Notes: generated by a model from the sequence alone, not told the origin. DNA of 64,000 bases from Agarivorans sp. TSD2052 (GCF_023238625.1 NZ_CP096670.1:2832501-2896500), one strand, 5' to 3'. Shown: positions 22,155-33,155, counted from the stretch's first letter. A program made the numbers and translations.

Positions 22155-23353
22155 GCAAAGATCCTTTTAACTGCTGCATCGGCATGCATTCGCGCCCTCT
22201 TGTCGACCTCGAGTAAAACTGAAAGTTCAGTTTCCAAACCGATATAACTCAGTTTATCTAAACAACTGGCTACTACTTCTGCAATTTGGGTAAATTTTAT
22301 ACGCCCTGACAAAAAGGCAGCAACAGCTATTTCATTAGCGGCATTCAAACAGGTGGTCGCCGTTTGACTGTCATAACATGCATCAACAGCAAGCTTTAGA
22401 CAAGGGTAACGCGCATAGTCAGGGGGAATGAAACTTAACTCGCCAATAGAAAAAAAGTCGAGCGGCTGAACCCCTGATACTTGTCGGTTTGGATAAGCCA
22501 TCACGTGAGCGATAGGAGTGGCCATATCAGGCTCTCCCATTTGGGCTAAGACTGACCCATCGCAGTATTGAACCATAGAGTGAATAATAGATTGGGGATG
22601 AATAATGACATCAATTTGCTTAGGCTGAGTATTAAAGAGACGTTTGGCTTCGATATATTCCAGCCCCTTATTCATCATAGTGGCTGAATCAACCGAGATT
22701 TTTTTGCCCATCGACCAATTAGGGTGAGCACAAGCTTGCGCAGGCGTAACCGCAGATAAACTCGCTACATCACTATAACGAAATGGTCCACCAGAACCGG
22801 TTAACAAGATTTTACTGATTCCCGAATCAGCTAAGTCACAATGCCCAAGAGACTGTTGAATATTATCAGGCATACATTGAAAAATAGCGTTGTGTTCACT
22901 ATCTACAGGAAGGATTCGGGCACCACTTTGGCGAGCAGCGTCCATAAAAATAGCGCCACTCATAACCAATGCTTCTTTATTAGCGAGCAATACGGTTTTG
23001 CCGGCCTTTACTGCCGCTAAAGTAGGGAGTAAGCCGGCAGCACCAACGATAGCGGCCATCACTAACTCAACCTCAGGCTCAACAGCTAGTTGAGCAATGG
23101 CATTTTGATCATTGAGCACCTCACACGATAACGCCAAATCGTGCACCATACGGCGCAATTGTTGATTACTCTCATCGTCAGCCATTACTGCATATTTAGG
23201 CGCAAACTCTCGGCAGATATCCACCATAGAAGCTACATTTTTACCGCCGGTCACACCATACAAAAAATAACTATTGGGGTTTTCGCGTAATACTTTTAAA
23301 GTGCTACAGCCTATTGAACCCGTAGCGCCCAGAATGACAAGGTTCTTACTCAT
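22151..23353 (-). CDS. dxr: 1-deoxy-D-xylulose 5-phosphate reductoisomerase
   Basis: Second step of the MEP isoprenoid pathway: converts DXP to methylerythritol phosphate with NADPH. The 400 residues show the nucleotide-binding motif LGATGSIG near residue 8, the catalytic acidic segment [11 protein letters not shown], and the substrate-loop region [20 protein letters not shown]. The gene lies between cdsA and rseP. Its product feeds the undecaprenyl phosphate pathway that starts with the nearby uppS. Confidence 0.98.
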   Translation of the reverse strand: MSKNLVILGATGSIGCSTLKVLRENPNSYFLYGVTGGKNVASMVDICREFAPKYAVMADDESNQQLRRMVHDLALSCEVLNDQNAIAQLAVEPEVELVMAAIVGAAGLLPTLAAVKAGKTVLLANKEALVMSGAIFMDAARQSGARILPVDSEHNAIFQCMPDNIQQSLGHCDLADSGISKILLTGSGGPFRYSDVASLSAVTPAQACAHPNWSMGKKISVDSATMMNKGLEYIEAKRLFNTQPKQIDVIIHPQSIIHSMVQYCDGSVLAQMGEPDMATPIAHVMAYPNRQVSGVQPLDFFSIGELSFIPPDYARYPCLKLAVDACYDSQTATTCLNAANEIAVAAFLSGRIKFTQIAEVVASCLDKLSYIGLETELSVLLEVDKRARMHADAAVKRIFA

Positions 23354-23359
23354 ACTCGC

Positions 23360-24214
23360 TTACATCCAGTGTAGGAAGAAGAACGCAAATACCGGCATTG
23401 CGGCGGTAAGACTATCAATTCGGTCTAGCAAACCGCCATGCCCAGGCAATAAAGTACCACTATCTTTAATACCGGCTTGACGCTTGAACATACTTTCAAC
23501 CAAATCGCCAACGACTGAAGCCAACACGGTACAACAACTAGCAAGCAATAATATCAGCACCTTCCCTTCAGGGATGTCTAACAACAGCAACGCGGCGATA
23601 GTGACCAAACTTGCCACAGCAAACCCGCCGAGCAATCCTTCAATGGTTTTTTTAGGGCTAACATTTTTTGCCAGTTTTCTTTTACCAAAACGCTTGCCGG
23701 CAAAATAAGCGCCAGTATCAGCAGCCCAAACCAGCAGCATGACGTAAACAACCCACGCTCCACCCACCAAAGGGTTGCTCTGATCGATGTTGCGAAGAAA
23801 TACCAGCGACCAGAAAAAAGGCAAAAGGATAATGAGTCCAGAGACGATTTTGAAAGTAGTTAATTTACCCCAAATTGTGGCTGATTTTGGATAAGTAAAA
23901 AGCAATGCAATACTTCCTAACCAACAGGCGGCGGCTATCGATAACAGGACACTAAACCAAACTGAGTGACTGACGCCCTCTAGAGGAATTTGCCAAAGGC
24001 TGAGACCAAATACCAAGGTAAATACGACAAAGAAAGCGGCGCGTATTTTTGGTACATCGGAAACGATTCGAGCCCACTCCCTTGCAGCTAGTAATAGCAC
24101 TACAGCAAACACCAATGCCAACGCTAATAGTGGCAGTTTGAAAATGGCAGCAAGCGCGAGTGGCGCTAATACCAGCGCGGTTATTATTCGTTGCTTAAGC
24201 AAAACTGTCCTCAT
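23360..24214 (-). CDS. cdsA: Phosphatidate cytidylyltransferase
   Basis: Makes CDP-diacylglycerol from phosphatidic acid and CTP, the branch point of phospholipid synthesis. It is a multi-spanning membrane protein with the family signature [10 protein letters not shown] followed by KDSG and [12 protein letters not shown]. The ATG at 24214 overlaps uppS by 20 bases and has a poor ribosome site. A TTG at 24202 has GAGG six bases upstream and would start the protein where E. coli CdsA starts, so the true product may have 280 rather than 284 residues. Confidence 0.97.
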   Translation of the reverse strand: MRTVLLKQRIITALVLAPLALAAIFKLPLLALALVFAVVLLLAAREWARIVSDVPKIRAAFFVVFTLVFGLSLWQIPLEGVSHSVWFSVLLSIAAACWLGSIALLFTYPKSATIWGKLTTFKIVSGLIILLPFFWSLVFLRNIDQSNPLVGGAWVVYVMLLVWAADTGAYFAGKRFGKRKLAKNVSPKKTIEGLLGGFAVASLVTIAALLLLDIPEGKVLILLLASCCTVLASVVGDLVESMFKRQAGIKDSGTLLPGHGGLLDRIDSLTAAMPVFAFFFLHWM

Positions 24215-24986
24215 TATATTGATTGTCTTTCAGCAGTTCCTGTACTTGTTCTCCGGTACAGCCGAATCGCCGTTCACGACTAACAAAGGTAGCCACTGCA
24301 TCACCAAAAGCTTGCTCGTCAAAGTCTGGCCATAATACATCACAAAAACACAATTCAGAGTAAGCTGTTTGCCACAATAAAAAATTGCTAATACGGTGAT
24401 CACCGCCAGTACGAATCAACAGGTCAACGTCACCAACAGTATCACAAGCCATAACATCAGAAATATGCTGCTCAGTTATATCTTCAGCTCGTAAACTGCC
24501 AGAGGCAACTTTTTGCGCCATTTGCTGAGTAGCATTTAATATATCCCACCTACCGCCGTAATTAGCAGCAATATTAAGAATTAGGCCGTCGTTAGCTGCT
24601 GTATCCTGCTCAGCTTGAATGATACGTTTTTGCAGTTTTTCACTGAAACGAGAAGTATCACCAATTATTCTTAGTTGTACATTATTGTTTTTCAGTTTTT
24701 TAACTTCGCGTTGCAAAACGGTTAAAAACAAATTCATTAAGCTTGACACTTCGTCTTCTGGCCGGCGCCAATTTTCACTGCTGAAAGCAAATAAAGTAAG
24801 AGACTTAATTTCAAGTTGCGTGGCGAAGCTCACTGAGCGACGAACGGCTTTAACACCGGCTTGATGGCCGAACATCCGAAGCTTACCGCGTTGCTGAGCC
24901 CAACGGCCATTGCCGTCCATGATAATAGCAACGTGTTTAGGCATTGCCTCTTTCATTGCTAATTGCAGTTCTTTGGGTAAAGTCAT
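24195..24986 (-). CDS. uppS: Undecaprenyl diphosphate synthase (cis-prenyltransferase)
   Basis: Condenses eight isopentenyl diphosphates onto farnesyl diphosphate, making the C55 carrier for peptidoglycan and O-antigen. The 263 residues contain the catalytic [10 protein letters not shown] motif near residue 21 and the C-terminal [15 protein letters not shown] and [12 protein letters not shown] segments. A good terminator sits between frr and this gene, so it probably needs its own promoter or readthrough. It is translationally linked to cdsA. Confidence 0.98.
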   Translation of the reverse strand: MTLPKELQLAMKEAMPKHVAIIMDGNGRWAQQRGKLRMFGHQAGVKAVRRSVSFATQLEIKSLTLFAFSSENWRRPEDEVSSLMNLFLTVLQREVKKLKNNNVQLRIIGDTSRFSEKLQKRIIQAEQDTAANDGLILNIAANYGGRWDILNATQQMAQKVASGSLRAEDITEQHISDVMACDTVGDVDLLIRTGGDHRISNFLLWQTAYSELCFCDVLWPDFDEQAFGDAVATFVSRERRFGCTGEQVQELLKDNQYNEDSFA

Positions 24987-25005
24987 ACTTACTACTCGTA
25001 CTTAC

Positions 25006-25032
25006 AAAAAAAAACCGTGTAACAAGACACGG
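25006..25032 (-). terminator. Rho-independent terminator after frr
   Basis: On the minus strand, stem CCGTGT / ACACGG with a six-base loop is followed by nine T residues. It lies just past the frr stop codon and upstream of uppS, separating the pyrH-frr transcription unit from the uppS-cdsA-dxr block. Confidence 0.85.
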
Positions 25033-25054
25033 CTATTTTTAACTCAAATAACGT

Positions 25055-25612
25055 TTAAACTTCCAGCAACTCAGCTTCTTTTACCGCGAGTGCAGCATCA
25101 ACTAACTTAACCGAAGCGTCAGTGATTTTTTGAATGTCGTCTTGTGCTTTTCTATCGTCGTCTTCACCGATTTCTTTTTCTTTAAGTAAATCTTTAATGT
25201 CACCATTAGCATCACGACGAATGTTTCGAATTGCTACACGCGCCTGCTCTGCTTCAGCACGAACGATTTTGATCAAGTCGCGGCGGCGTTCTTCGGTAAG
25301 CATTGGCAACGGTATACGAATTAAGGTGCCAGCTGAAGAGGGGTTAAGACCTAAATCTGAACTCATGATCGCTTTTTCTACAGCACTAATTAAACTGGCG
25401 TCAAAGACTGTTACGGTTAGCGTTCTTGAATCTTCAGTAGATACGTTACCAACTTGTTTGAGCGGAGTATCGACACCGTAATAAGGCACCATGATGCCAT
25501 CTAATAGACTGGTATGGGCTCTACCCGTTCTTACTTTAGACATTTGAGTCTTAAGCGACTCAATACTTTTGCTCATGCGAGTTTGAGCATCTTCTTTAAT
25601 TGCATTAATCAC
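25055..25612 (-). CDS. frr: Ribosome recycling factor
   Basis: With EF-G it splits post-termination ribosomes for reuse. The 185 residues are the usual size, with a three-helix bundle domain and a small alpha/beta domain; [14 protein letters not shown] and [15 protein letters not shown] are family hallmarks. The start is GTG (MINAIKED). It lies 11 bases after pyrH in the standard order rpsB-tsf-pyrH-frr. Confidence 0.98.
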   Translation of the reverse strand: MINAIKEDAQTRMSKSIESLKTQMSKVRTGRAHTSLLDGIMVPYYGVDTPLKQVGNVSTEDSRTLTVTVFDASLISAVEKAIMSSDLGLNPSSAGTLIRIPLPMLTEERRRDLIKIVRAEAEQARVAIRNIRRDANGDIKDLLKEKEIGEDDDRKAQDDIQKITDASVKLVDAALAVKEAELLEV

Positions 25613-25623
25613 GATAACTTTCC

Positions 25624-26373
25624 CTACTCTGTTTCAGCTTTATTCGATAAATGATGAATTGTGGTTCCTTCGTCATAACCCATAACAACATTTTTCAAGC
25701 TACCTGCTTTATTCATGTTAAACACACGAATTGGCAGGTTATGGTCACGAGCAAGTGTAAAGGCCGCAAGGTCCATCACTTTTAATTCTTTATCTAATAC
25801 TTCGTTGTAATCTAGTTCGCTGTATAGCGTTGCACTAGGGTCTTTTACTGGGTCGGCAGTATATACACCATCAACTTTTGTCCCTTTTAGCACTGCTTCC
25901 GCCTCAATCTCGATGCCACGCAAACATGCAGCAGAGTCTGTAGTAAAAAACGGATTACCAGTACCGGCAGAAAAGATGACTACTTTCCCGGCTTTTAGAT
26001 TGCTGATAGCATCAGCCCAGTTATAAGAATCACACACGCCGTTCAGCTCGATAGCTGACATAAGACGAGCATTTACAAAATTTCGGTGCAGCGCATCACG
26101 CATCGCCAAGCCGTTCATTACGGTTGCGAGCATACCCATGTGATCGCCAACTACGCGGTTCATACCTGCTTTCGCTAGGCCTTCGCCTCGAAACAGATTG
26201 CCACCACCAATAACTAAGCCAACTTGGATCCCTAGTTCAACCAACTCTTTTATTTCAAGAGCCATACGGTCGAGTACTTTAGGGTCAATACCAAAACCTT
26301 CGTCACCCATGAGGGCTTCACCTGAAAGTTTTAAAAGAATGCGGCGGTATGCAGGTTTAGGATTGGTGCTCAT
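25624..26373 (-). CDS. pyrH: UMP kinase
   Basis: Hexameric bacterial UMP kinase of the amino-acid-kinase fold, making UDP from UMP with ATP. The 249 residues include the N-terminal [10 protein letters not shown] phosphate-binding segment, the GGGNLFRG loop, and the [12 protein letters not shown] nucleotide-site segment. It follows tsf after a hairpin that probably acts as a terminator. Confidence 0.98.
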   Translation of the reverse strand: MSTNPKPAYRRILLKLSGEALMGDEGFGIDPKVLDRMALEIKELVELGIQVGLVIGGGNLFRGEGLAKAGMNRVVGDHMGMLATVMNGLAMRDALHRNFVNARLMSAIELNGVCDSYNWADAISNLKAGKVVIFSAGTGNPFFTTDSAACLRGIEIEAEAVLKGTKVDGVYTADPVKDPSATLYSELDYNEVLDKELKVMDLAAFTLARDHNLPIRVFNMNKAGSLKNVVMGYDEGTTIHHLSNKAETE

Positions 26374-26404
26374 AGCGATGATATTCTCTCAATAATTACA
26401 ATAC

Positions 26405-26434
26405 AAGAAGGTTGCGGCATGATACCGCAACCTG
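26405..26434 (-). terminator. Hairpin after tsf, probable terminator
   Basis: On the minus strand, a perfect 9-bp stem AGGTTGCGG / CCGCAACCT with a seven-base loop is followed by a modest T-run (TCTTG). It lies about 15 bases past the tsf stop codon and probably ends most rpsB-tsf transcripts before pyrH. Confidence 0.65.
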
Positions 26435-26448
26435 AAGAACAACTAAAA

Positions 26449-27297
26449 TTACTTTTTAGCTGCGGCGATTTGTGCAGCAACTTCTGCAGCAAAGTCTTCT
26501 TCTTTTTTCTCGATACCTTCGCCAACTTCTAAGCGAACAAAACCAGCAACCGTAGCGCCTTTCTCTTTCAAGATTGCACCAACAGTTTTCTTAGGTTCCA
26601 TAATGAACGCTTGACCAGTTAACGAGATTTCACCGGTGAATTTCTTCATGCGGCCAGTAACCATCTTCTCAGCGATTTCAGCAGGCTTGCCTTCATTCAT
26701 CGCGATTTCGATTTGAAGTTTTTTCTCTTTTTCAACAACATCAGCTGGAACGTCGTCAGGAGATAAAAACTCTGGCTTAGAAGCAGCAACGTGCATAGCA
26801 ACGTGCTTAAGTGTCTCAGCGTCAGCTTCACCAGTTACAGCAACACCAATACGCTCACCGTGACGGTATGAAGCAATTGAAGCGCCGTCTAAGTATTCAA
26901 CGCGACGAATTGAGATATTTTCACCGATTTTAGCCACTAACTGAACGCGCGCTTCTTCGAAATTAGCTTTCAAAGTGTCGATGTCAGTTTTTTCTGCAGC
27001 AGCAGCTTCAGCAACTTTTTCAGCAAAAGCGGTAAAGTTAGCATCTTTAGCCACGAAATCTGTTTGACAGTTCACTTCTAACAAGGCAGCAAAACCAGCG
27101 CCTTCTTTAATGATAATTGCACCATCAGCAGCAATGTTACCTGCTTTTTTAGCCGCTTTAGCAGCGCCACTTTTACGCATATTATCAATCGCTAACTCGA
27201 TGTCACCATCAGTTTCAGTCAACGCTTTTTTACAATCCATCATGCCTGCGCCAGTGCGGTCGCGCAGTTCTTTTACTAGGGCAGCAGTAATTGCCAT
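26449..27297 (-). CDS. tsf: Translation elongation factor Ts
   Basis: Nucleotide exchange factor that recharges EF-Tu with GTP. The 282 residues have the N-terminal UBA-like domain ([20 protein letters not shown]), the conserved [12 protein letters not shown] motif that contacts EF-Tu (about residues 78-90), and the coiled-coil insertion. It is co-transcribed with rpsB, with an intercistronic hairpin between the two. Confidence 0.98.
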   Translation of the reverse strand: MAITAALVKELRDRTGAGMMDCKKALTETDGDIELAIDNMRKSGAAKAAKKAGNIAADGAIIIKEGAGFAALLEVNCQTDFVAKDANFTAFAEKVAEAAAAEKTDIDTLKANFEEARVQLVAKIGENISIRRVEYLDGASIASYRHGERIGVAVTGEADAETLKHVAMHVAASKPEFLSPDDVPADVVEKEKKLQIEIAMNEGKPAEIAEKMVTGRMKKFTGEISLTGQAFIMEPKKTVGAILKEKGATVAGFVRLEVGEGIEKKEEDFAAEVAAQIAAAKK

Positions 27298-27331
27298 TTG
27301 TTTGATCCTCGATTAATTATCGGATAAAACT

Positions 27332-27353
27332 CAGGGGACAAGCTTGCCCCCTG
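27332..27353 (-). other. Intercistronic hairpin between rpsB and tsf
   Basis: A near-palindrome, CAGGGG-A-CAAG / CTTG-C-CCCCTG, with a single A-C mismatch. It has no T-run on the minus strand, so it looks like a partial attenuator or mRNA-stability element between rpsB and tsf rather than a full terminator. Confidence 0.55.
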
Positions 27354-27394
27354 CTATTCATCAAGCTTACTCAGTATCAATGCTTATGCATCAA

Positions 27395-28129
27395 TTACTC
27401 AGCAGCTTCCTCTACGAAACCATCTTCTTCAGCTTGTACTACGATGTCGTCTTGACGACCTTGAAGTACCGTATCAGCAGCTGCGCCTAAGTACAATTTA
27501 ATTGCACGGATAGCATCGTCGTTACCAGGAATGATGTAATCAACACCATCAGGTGAAGAGTTTGTATCAACTACAGAGATTACAGGAATGCCTAGGTTGT
27601 TTGCTTCGCGAATAGCGATATGCTCGTGTTCAGCATCAATCACAAACAATACGTCAGGTAAACCGCCCATGTTTTTGATACCGCCAAGGCTTTTTTCAAG
27701 TTTTTCCATTTCGCGAGTGCGCATTAACGCCTCTTTCTTGGTCAACTTTTCAAAAGTACCGTCTTGGCTTTGAGCTTCTAGATCTTTAAGACGCTTGATA
27801 GATTGACGTACTGTTTTCCAGTTAGTCAACATACCACCTAACCAACGGTGGTTAACGTAGAATTGATCAGAACGAAGCGCTTCAGTTTTGATAACTTCAC
27901 CAGCAGCACGTTTAGTACCAACGAAAAGAACTTTACCTTTCTTAGATGCAACTTTCTTAAGAACAGACATTGCATCATTAAACATAGGTACAGTTTTTTC
28001 TAAGTTAATGATATGAACTTTGTTACGAGCACCAAAAATGAAAGGCTTCATTTTTGGGTTCCAGTAACGGGTTTGGTGACCAAAGTGTACGCCTGCTTGA
28101 AGCATATCGCGCATTGAAACGTTTGCCAT
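27395..28129 (-). CDS. rpsB: 30S ribosomal protein S2
   Basis: Small-subunit ribosomal protein S2. I chose the ATG at 28129, which has AGGA upstream and gives the conserved start [19 protein letters not shown]; a longer reading from 28165 only translates the leader. The product is 244 residues, close to E. coli (241). The acidic C-terminal tail is typical. It is preceded by a leader that resembles the known S2-binding autoregulatory element. Confidence 0.98.
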   Translation of the reverse strand: MANVSMRDMLQAGVHFGHQTRYWNPKMKPFIFGARNKVHIINLEKTVPMFNDAMSVLKKVASKKGKVLFVGTKRAAGEVIKTEALRSDQFYVNHRWLGGMLTNWKTVRQSIKRLKDLEAQSQDGTFEKLTKKEALMRTREMEKLEKSLGGIKNMGGLPDVLFVIDAEHEHIAIREANNLGIPVISVVDTNSSPDGVDYIIPGNDDAIRAIKLYLGAAADTVLQGRQDDIVVQAEEDGFVEEAAE

Positions 28130-28215
28130 TATAATTTCCTCATATGGGGTTAGGCCTCCACACATCCCATTTTACCGACCAAACGCAAGCGTTCAGCACC
28201 CCGGAAAACGTGCCG
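28130..28215 (-). ncRNA. rpsB leader, S2-binding autoregulatory element (t44-like)
   Basis: The transcript leader of rpsB carries GGGGTGCTGAACGC, a tight AACGC-TT-GCGTT hairpin, the segment GGTCGGTAAAATGGGATGTG, and then GTGGAGGCCTAACCCC before the ribosome site. GGGGT at the 5' end can pair with AACCCC at the 3' end. From memory this matches the conserved S2 leader of gammaproteobacteria, in which S2 represses its own operon. The boundaries are approximate. Confidence 0.65.
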
Positions 28216-28444
28216 ATGTGTGTGTGTGATTAAAAATATTTAAACTATAAATATTCAATTAGTGTCAGCATACACCCTAATTCGAAAACCAGAGTAATTA
28301 CTCACGGCGCGCTTTATACCATAAATCATAATATTGTTAAAGCTTAGCGCCAAGTTTTAGCTAATTTTAGCTTCTACTACAACTCCTCGCTGCCTTACGG
28401 TAAACTAGCGCCATAACCAAGTTAAATACTCAACTATTAGTCCC

Positions 28445-29239
28445 ATGAGCATAGTAATAAAAACCCCAGAACAAATCGAAAAAATGCGCATTGCCGGTCG
28501 CTTGGCTGCCGATGTATTAACGATGATAGCGCCATACGTAAAAGTAGGCGTCAGTACAGAAGAGCTGGACCAGCGCTGTCATGACTATATAGTGAATGAA
28601 CAGCAAGCTATCCCTGCTCCGCTAAATTATCACGGCTTCCCTAAATCGATCTGCACCTCGGTAAACGATGTGGTTTGTCACGGTATTCCATCCGCCACTC
28701 ATATCTTGCAAGACGGCGATGTAGTGAACATTGATATTACGGTAATTAAAGATGGCTACCATGGCGATACCTCGAAAATGTTTATGGTAGGTAATACCAG
28801 CCCAGCCGATAAGCTTCTCTGTCGTGTAACCCAACAAGCCCTATACCAAGCGATTAAAGTGGTGAAGCCTGGGAATAAAGTCAGTGACATTGGTAACGCC
28901 ATTCAAAAGTACTTAAAAAAAGGCAACTACCGTTACGGTATTGTGGACAATTTTTGTGGCCACGGTATTGGTGAAGGTTTCCATGAAGAACCGCAAATAA
29001 TGCATTATCGCAATAATGACCGAACCGTTCTTCGAGCAGGAATGTGTTTCACCATTGAGCCCATGATTAACCAAGGCAAAAAAGGCAATCGCGTAGATTC
29101 AGGCGACGGTTGGACTGCAACGACCTTAGACGGAAAGAATTCAGCTCAATGGGAACATACTTTATTGGTCACTGAAAATGGCGTAGAAGTACTCACATTA
29201 CGTGAAGAAGAAGACCTACCTCGAATCATTAAGCACTAA
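28445..29239 (+). CDS. map: Methionine aminopeptidase, type I
   Basis: Removes the initiator methionine from nascent proteins. The 264 residues carry the pita-bread fold with the usual five metal ligands: the aspartates in NIDITVIKDGYHGD, the histidine in GHGIGEGFHEEP, and the glutamates in FTIEPM and the C-terminal QWEHT segment. It is divergent from rpsB, the conserved arrangement, and lies 32 bases before glnD. Confidence 0.98.
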   Translation: MSIVIKTPEQIEKMRIAGRLAADVLTMIAPYVKVGVSTEELDQRCHDYIVNEQQAIPAPLNYHGFPKSICTSVNDVVCHGIPSATHILQDGDVVNIDITVIKDGYHGDTSKMFMVGNTSPADKLLCRVTQQALYQAIKVVKPGNKVSDIGNAIQKYLKKGNYRYGIVDNFCGHGIGEGFHEEPQIMHYRNNDRTVLRAGMCFTIEPMINQGKKGNRVDSGDGWTATTLDGKNSAQWEHTLLVTENGVEVLTLREEEDLPRIIKH

Positions 29240-29271
29240 ATATAACAAGAACACGCTATTGAGGCTAAGTC

Positions 29272-31881
29272 ATGGAAACGACACTCGCATCACCGCCGCA
29301 ACCAAAAGTTGACGACATATCATTAAAAAGCTGTAAAAGTTACTTAGATCAGCTTCAGGAATATTTAACCGATCAGTTTAATCTAGGCGTTCATGTTGTA
29401 GAGCTAGTTCAACTGCGCTCAAGCCAAATGGACCTTTTGTTAAAAAGCTTGTGGCAACATTTCGGCCTCAACGTATATCAAGATCTGTCGCTTCTCGCTG
29501 TGGGTGGATATGGTCGAGGAGAGCTTCATCCCCGCTCTGATATTGATATTTTAATAGTAAGCCGAGAAACAATTGCGAAAGAAGCCGCTGACAAAGTCAG
29601 TGCTTTTATCACTCTATTATGGGATATACGTCTTGATGTAGGGCAAAGTGTAAGAACGCTGGCTGAGTGTTTAGAGCTGGGCTTACAAGACATTACTATT
29701 GCCACCAACCTCCAAGAGTCACGCTTATTGGTTGGCAATAAAGATATTTATACCGAGTTGTGTTTAGCGGTATGTGCCGATAGTTTTTGGCCAAGTGAAG
29801 CATTTTTTCGCGCGAAAAAGGACGAACAACAAAGTCGCCATCGCCAATATAAAGGTAATGCCTACTCGCTTGAACCAGACATTAAAGCCAATCCTGGCGG
29901 CCTAAGAGATATTCAGACCATCTGTTGGGTTGCGGGTCGACACTTTGGCAGTAGCGATTTAGAAGAGTTGACCAAGCAGAATTTTTTAACTCAAGCCGAG
30001 TGCCGAGAACTTCAAGATTGCCGCGATTTTTTATGGCGGGTACGTTTTGCATTACATATTCATCTGACAAAAAGTGACGATCGCTTATTGTTTGACCGCC
30101 AATTAGCGGTAGCACAATCTTTAGGTTACGCGGGTGACCACAACGCGCCTGTTGAGCGCCTAATGAAGCACTTTTTTCAAACCATTCGTCGCATTTCAGA
30201 ACTAAATGAAATGCTACTACAATTGTTTGATGAAGCTATTCTCGGTAATACCGCGATGGACGTACAGTCGGTTGACGAAAACTTCATGTTACGTGGCAAC
30301 CTCATCGACAGTAACCATGCCTCATTGTTTCTGCAACATCCCGAACAAATCTTAGTGATGTTTTTGCATATTGCTGACAACCCAAAGATTACCGGAATTT
30401 ATTCCGCTACCCTACGCCAATTGCGTGAAGCAAGACGCCGCCTAACTCACTGGCTACAAGACATCCCCGAATGTCGTCGTAACTTCCGGCGTTTAATGAA
30501 ACACCCCAATGTTACGGGCTTACCCTTGACCTTAATGCATCGTTACGGGGTATTATCTACCTACTTTCCCGCCTGGAGCCGGATTGTAGGGCAAATGCAG
30601 TTTGATCTTTTTCATGCATTTACTGTTGATGAGCATACCCATCGGCTAATTACCAAAATTCATTCATTTAACGACAGCAAAACCAAGGATACCCATCCGC
30701 TTTGCTGTGAAATATATCCTCGCTTAGAGCGTCCAGACCTGTTGGTATTGGCAGCGATATTTCATGACATAGCTAAAGGGCGTAAAGGCGACCATTCTAC
30801 CCTGGGCGCGGTTGATGCTGAAGAGTTCTGTCTGGCTCATGGCTACAGTAAGCCCTCGGCCAGAACCGTAGCGTGGTTAGTCAAACATCACCTATTAATG
30901 TCGGTTATTGCGCAAAAGCGGGATATCTATGACCCTGAAGTCATCTCCGAATTTGCCAAAGTTGTGCGTGACCAACGCCATCTAGATTTGCTGTTGTGCT
31001 TAACGGTAGCGGATATTTGCGCCACGAACGATGACACTTGGAATAGCTGGAAGCGCACATTATTAAGCGAATTATATAACTCCACTCAAAAAGCCTTACG
31101 CCGTGGTTTAGAAAACCCGGTTGATATCCGTGGAGTAATTAGAGACAAGCAGTTAAAAGCAATCAAATGCTTAGAGCTTAAAGGCTATTCAGAAGAACAA
31201 GTACGTGGTTTATGGCAACGATTTAGAGTCGATTACTTCTTGCGCCACACTCCACAACAAATTGCTTGGCACACTGACAACCTGTGGGGGCACAGTGATG
31301 AGGAAGCCCTTGTATTAGTGAGCCGTCGTGCCACGCGTGGAGGCACGGAAATATTCATCCACTGCCCAGATATTCCACATCTGTTTGCATCTGTCGCAGC
31401 TGAGCTTGACCAAAAAAACCTCACCATTCATGATGCCCAAATAATGTCTAGCCGAGACGGCTATGTACTCGACACTTTTGTCGTGCTAGACCGAGATGGC
31501 GAACCCCTATCATTAGAGCGCGGCATTCTGTTACAACAAACCTTAGCAACCAAGCTGCATGTAGCAGTTCCTATAGATTTAAAACAACGACGGGTGCCAC
31601 GGCAAGTTCAGCAGTTTTCTATTGCACCAAGAGTAGAATTCTTGCCCACCAAAGGGAATAGAACGCTGATCGAGATAGTCTCCTTGGACAAACCCGGCTT
31701 ATTGGCTAGAATAAGCGCCGTATTTCAATCATTCAACTACACAATTCATGCTGCTAAAGTATCTACTATTGGTGAAAAAGCCGAAGATTTCTTTAGCATA
31801 AGTAATTGTGAACGAGAAAAACTAAGTCCGGAACAAAAGCAACAGCTTAAAAGTATTCTGGAACAAGCACTCAAACAATAA
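29272..31881 (+). CDS. glnD: [Protein-PII] uridylyltransferase / uridylyl-removing enzyme
   Basis: Bifunctional glutamine sensor that adds UMP to PII proteins when nitrogen is short and removes it when glutamine is high. The 869 residues contain the nucleotidyltransferase motif GGYGRGELHPRSDIDI (about residues 74-89), an HD hydrolase domain (FHDIAKGRKGDHS, about 496-508) and two C-terminal ACT domains that bind glutamine (about 690-869). A GAGG ribosome site lies seven bases before the ATG. PII itself is not in the window. Confidence 0.98.
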   Translation: METTLASPPQPKVDDISLKSCKSYLDQLQEYLTDQFNLGVHVVELVQLRSSQMDLLLKSLWQHFGLNVYQDLSLLAVGGYGRGELHPRSDIDILIVSRETIAKEAADKVSAFITLLWDIRLDVGQSVRTLAECLELGLQDITIATNLQESRLLVGNKDIYTELCLAVCADSFWPSEAFFRAKKDEQQSRHRQYKGNAYSLEPDIKANPGGLRDIQTICWVAGRHFGSSDLEELTKQNFLTQAECRELQDCRDFLWRVRFALHIHLTKSDDRLLFDRQLAVAQSLGYAGDHNAPVERLMKHFFQTIRRISELNEMLLQLFDEAILGNTAMDVQSVDENFMLRGNLIDSNHASLFLQHPEQILVMFLHIADNPKITGIYSATLRQLREARRRLTHWLQDIPECRRNFRRLMKHPNVTGLPLTLMHRYGVLSTYFPAWSRIVGQMQFDLFHAFTVDEHTHRLITKIHSFNDSKTKDTHPLCCEIYPRLERPDLLVLAAIFHDIAKGRKGDHSTLGAVDAEEFCLAHGYSKPSARTVAWLVKHHLLMSVIAQKRDIYDPEVISEFAKVVRDQRHLDLLLCLTVADICATNDDTWNSWKRTLLSELYNSTQKALRRGLENPVDIRGVIRDKQLKAIKCLELKGYSEEQVRGLWQRFRVDYFLRHTPQQIAWHTDNLWGHSDEEALVLVSRRATRGGTEIFIHCPDIPHLFASVAAELDQKNLTIHDAQIMSSRDGYVLDTFVVLDRDGEPLSLERGILLQQTLATKLHVAVPIDLKQRRVPRQVQQFSIAPRVEFLPTKGNRTLIEIVSLDKPGLLARISAVFQSFNYTIHAAKVSTIGEKAEDFFSISNCEREKLSPEQKQQLKSILEQALKQ

Positions 31882-31916
31882 TATATAGCAAGCTCAACCA
31901 CTATTTGGAGACAACC

Positions 31917-32954
31917 ATGTCTAAAGACTTTTTTAGTTACGCCATTGGTGTGGGAAGTAAGAACGCAAATGGCCAATGGCTAGAAGTTTTTTTCCCCGCT
32001 CCTGTGTTAAACCCAAGTCATGCAGAAGTCACTCACTTAACCAAAGGCTTAGATTACGCCAATGGCAAACAGAATATCGAATTGGACGATGCCAGTCTTA
32101 ATATTTTAATCGCCAACGCCATCGCTTTAGACCTTAAGCAACAAGTAACCGCTCTTCAGGCCTTAGTAGGTAGTGAACAACCACGAGTACTCTGCTTACT
32201 AAATGAAGACAATGCCGCAGAATCAACCCCTGAAGCATACTTAAAGCTACACTTATTATCGCACCGCTTGGTGAAACCTCACGGTACTGACTTAAGCGGT
32301 ATCTTTTCAGTATTACCTAACGTGGCGTGGACAAATCAGGGCGCCATTGACTTAGCTGAACTACCTGCTCGCCAACTAGAAGCACGTGCTAAAGGCGAAC
32401 TTTTGCAAGTTACCTCGGTAGACAAATTCCCTAAAATGGCCGATTACGTAGTACCGAGCGGCGTTCGAATTGCCGCTACGTCTCGAGTGCGTTTAGGCGC
32501 ATACATCGGCGAAGGTACCACCATAATGCATGAAGGTTTCTGTAACTTTAATGCGGGAACAGCTGGCACCAGTATGATTGAAGGTCGCATTTCAGCGGGT
32601 GTATTTGTAGGCAAAGGTTCTGACTTAGGGGGTGGCTGCTCAACAATGGGGACGCTATCAGGCGGTGGCAACATCATCATCTCGGTAGGTGAAGAGTCGT
32701 TAATCGGTGCCAATGCAGGTACCGGTATTCCACTTGGTGACCGCTGTATCATAGAGTCAGGCTTATACATCACAGCAGGCACTAAAGTGGTGCTTATTGA
32801 TGAGAATAAACAAGCCGCTGGTACCGTTAAAGCCCGCGACTTAGCAGGTAAACCTGATTTATTATTCCGACGTAATAGTGTGAATGGTGCAATTGAGTGC
32901 TTAACAAACAAGTCTGCTATTGAGTTGAATGAAGAGCTACACGCTCATAACTAA
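31917..32954 (+). CDS. dapD: 2,3,4,5-tetrahydropyridine-2,6-dicarboxylate N-succinyltransferase, long form
   Basis: Succinylates tetrahydrodipicolinate in the succinylase branch of lysine and diaminopimelate synthesis. I chose the ATG at 31917, with GGAG upstream; a TTG at 31905 is part of that ribosome site. The 345 residues match the longer DapD type found in Pseudomonas and marine gammaproteobacteria rather than the shorter E. coli type. The beta-helix repeats span about residues 170-290. It follows glnD by 35 bases, as glnD-dapD do in relatives. Confidence 0.95.
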   Translation: MSKDFFSYAIGVGSKNANGQWLEVFFPAPVLNPSHAEVTHLTKGLDYANGKQNIELDDASLNILIANAIALDLKQQVTALQALVGSEQPRVLCLLNEDNAAESTPEAYLKLHLLSHRLVKPHGTDLSGIFSVLPNVAWTNQGAIDLAELPARQLEARAKGELLQVTSVDKFPKMADYVVPSGVRIAATSRVRLGAYIGEGTTIMHEGFCNFNAGTAGTSMIEGRISAGVFVGKGSDLGGGCSTMGTLSGGGNIIISVGEESLIGANAGTGIPLGDRCIIESGLYITAGTKVVLIDENKQAAGTVKARDLAGKPDLLFRRNSVNGAIECLTNKSAIELNEELHAHN

Positions 32955-32963
32955 TTAAAGGCA

Positions 32964-32992
32964 TTAGCCAAGTGAGTAACTCACTTGGCTAA
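32964..32992 (+). terminator. Strong hairpin after dapD
   Basis: A perfect 13-bp stem, TTAGCCAAGTGAG / CTCACTTGGCTAA, with a three-base loop, starts ten bases after the dapD stop codon. It lacks a continuous T-run (ATATCT follows), so it may be a 3'-end stabiliser or a Rho-assisted stop rather than a classic terminator. Confidence 0.6.
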
Positions 32993-33155
32993 ATATCTCA
33001 AAATATCTAAAAAATACCTCCTCAGCGATAAAAACCTTCCTATTTCACAACGCTTCCATAATGAATAAGCTATGCTGCTATTAACAGGCTACGCAGCGTA
33101 TTGCGGTGATAACTGTTCCAGCATTAGTTAAACGTTTCGTTATGAAGGAAAGTCT

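Noticed and set aside
32444-32911. 155-codon minus-strand ORF inside dapD
   Set aside because: Shadow of the dapD beta-helix repeats, Pro/Ser-rich, without ribosome site or family resemblance.
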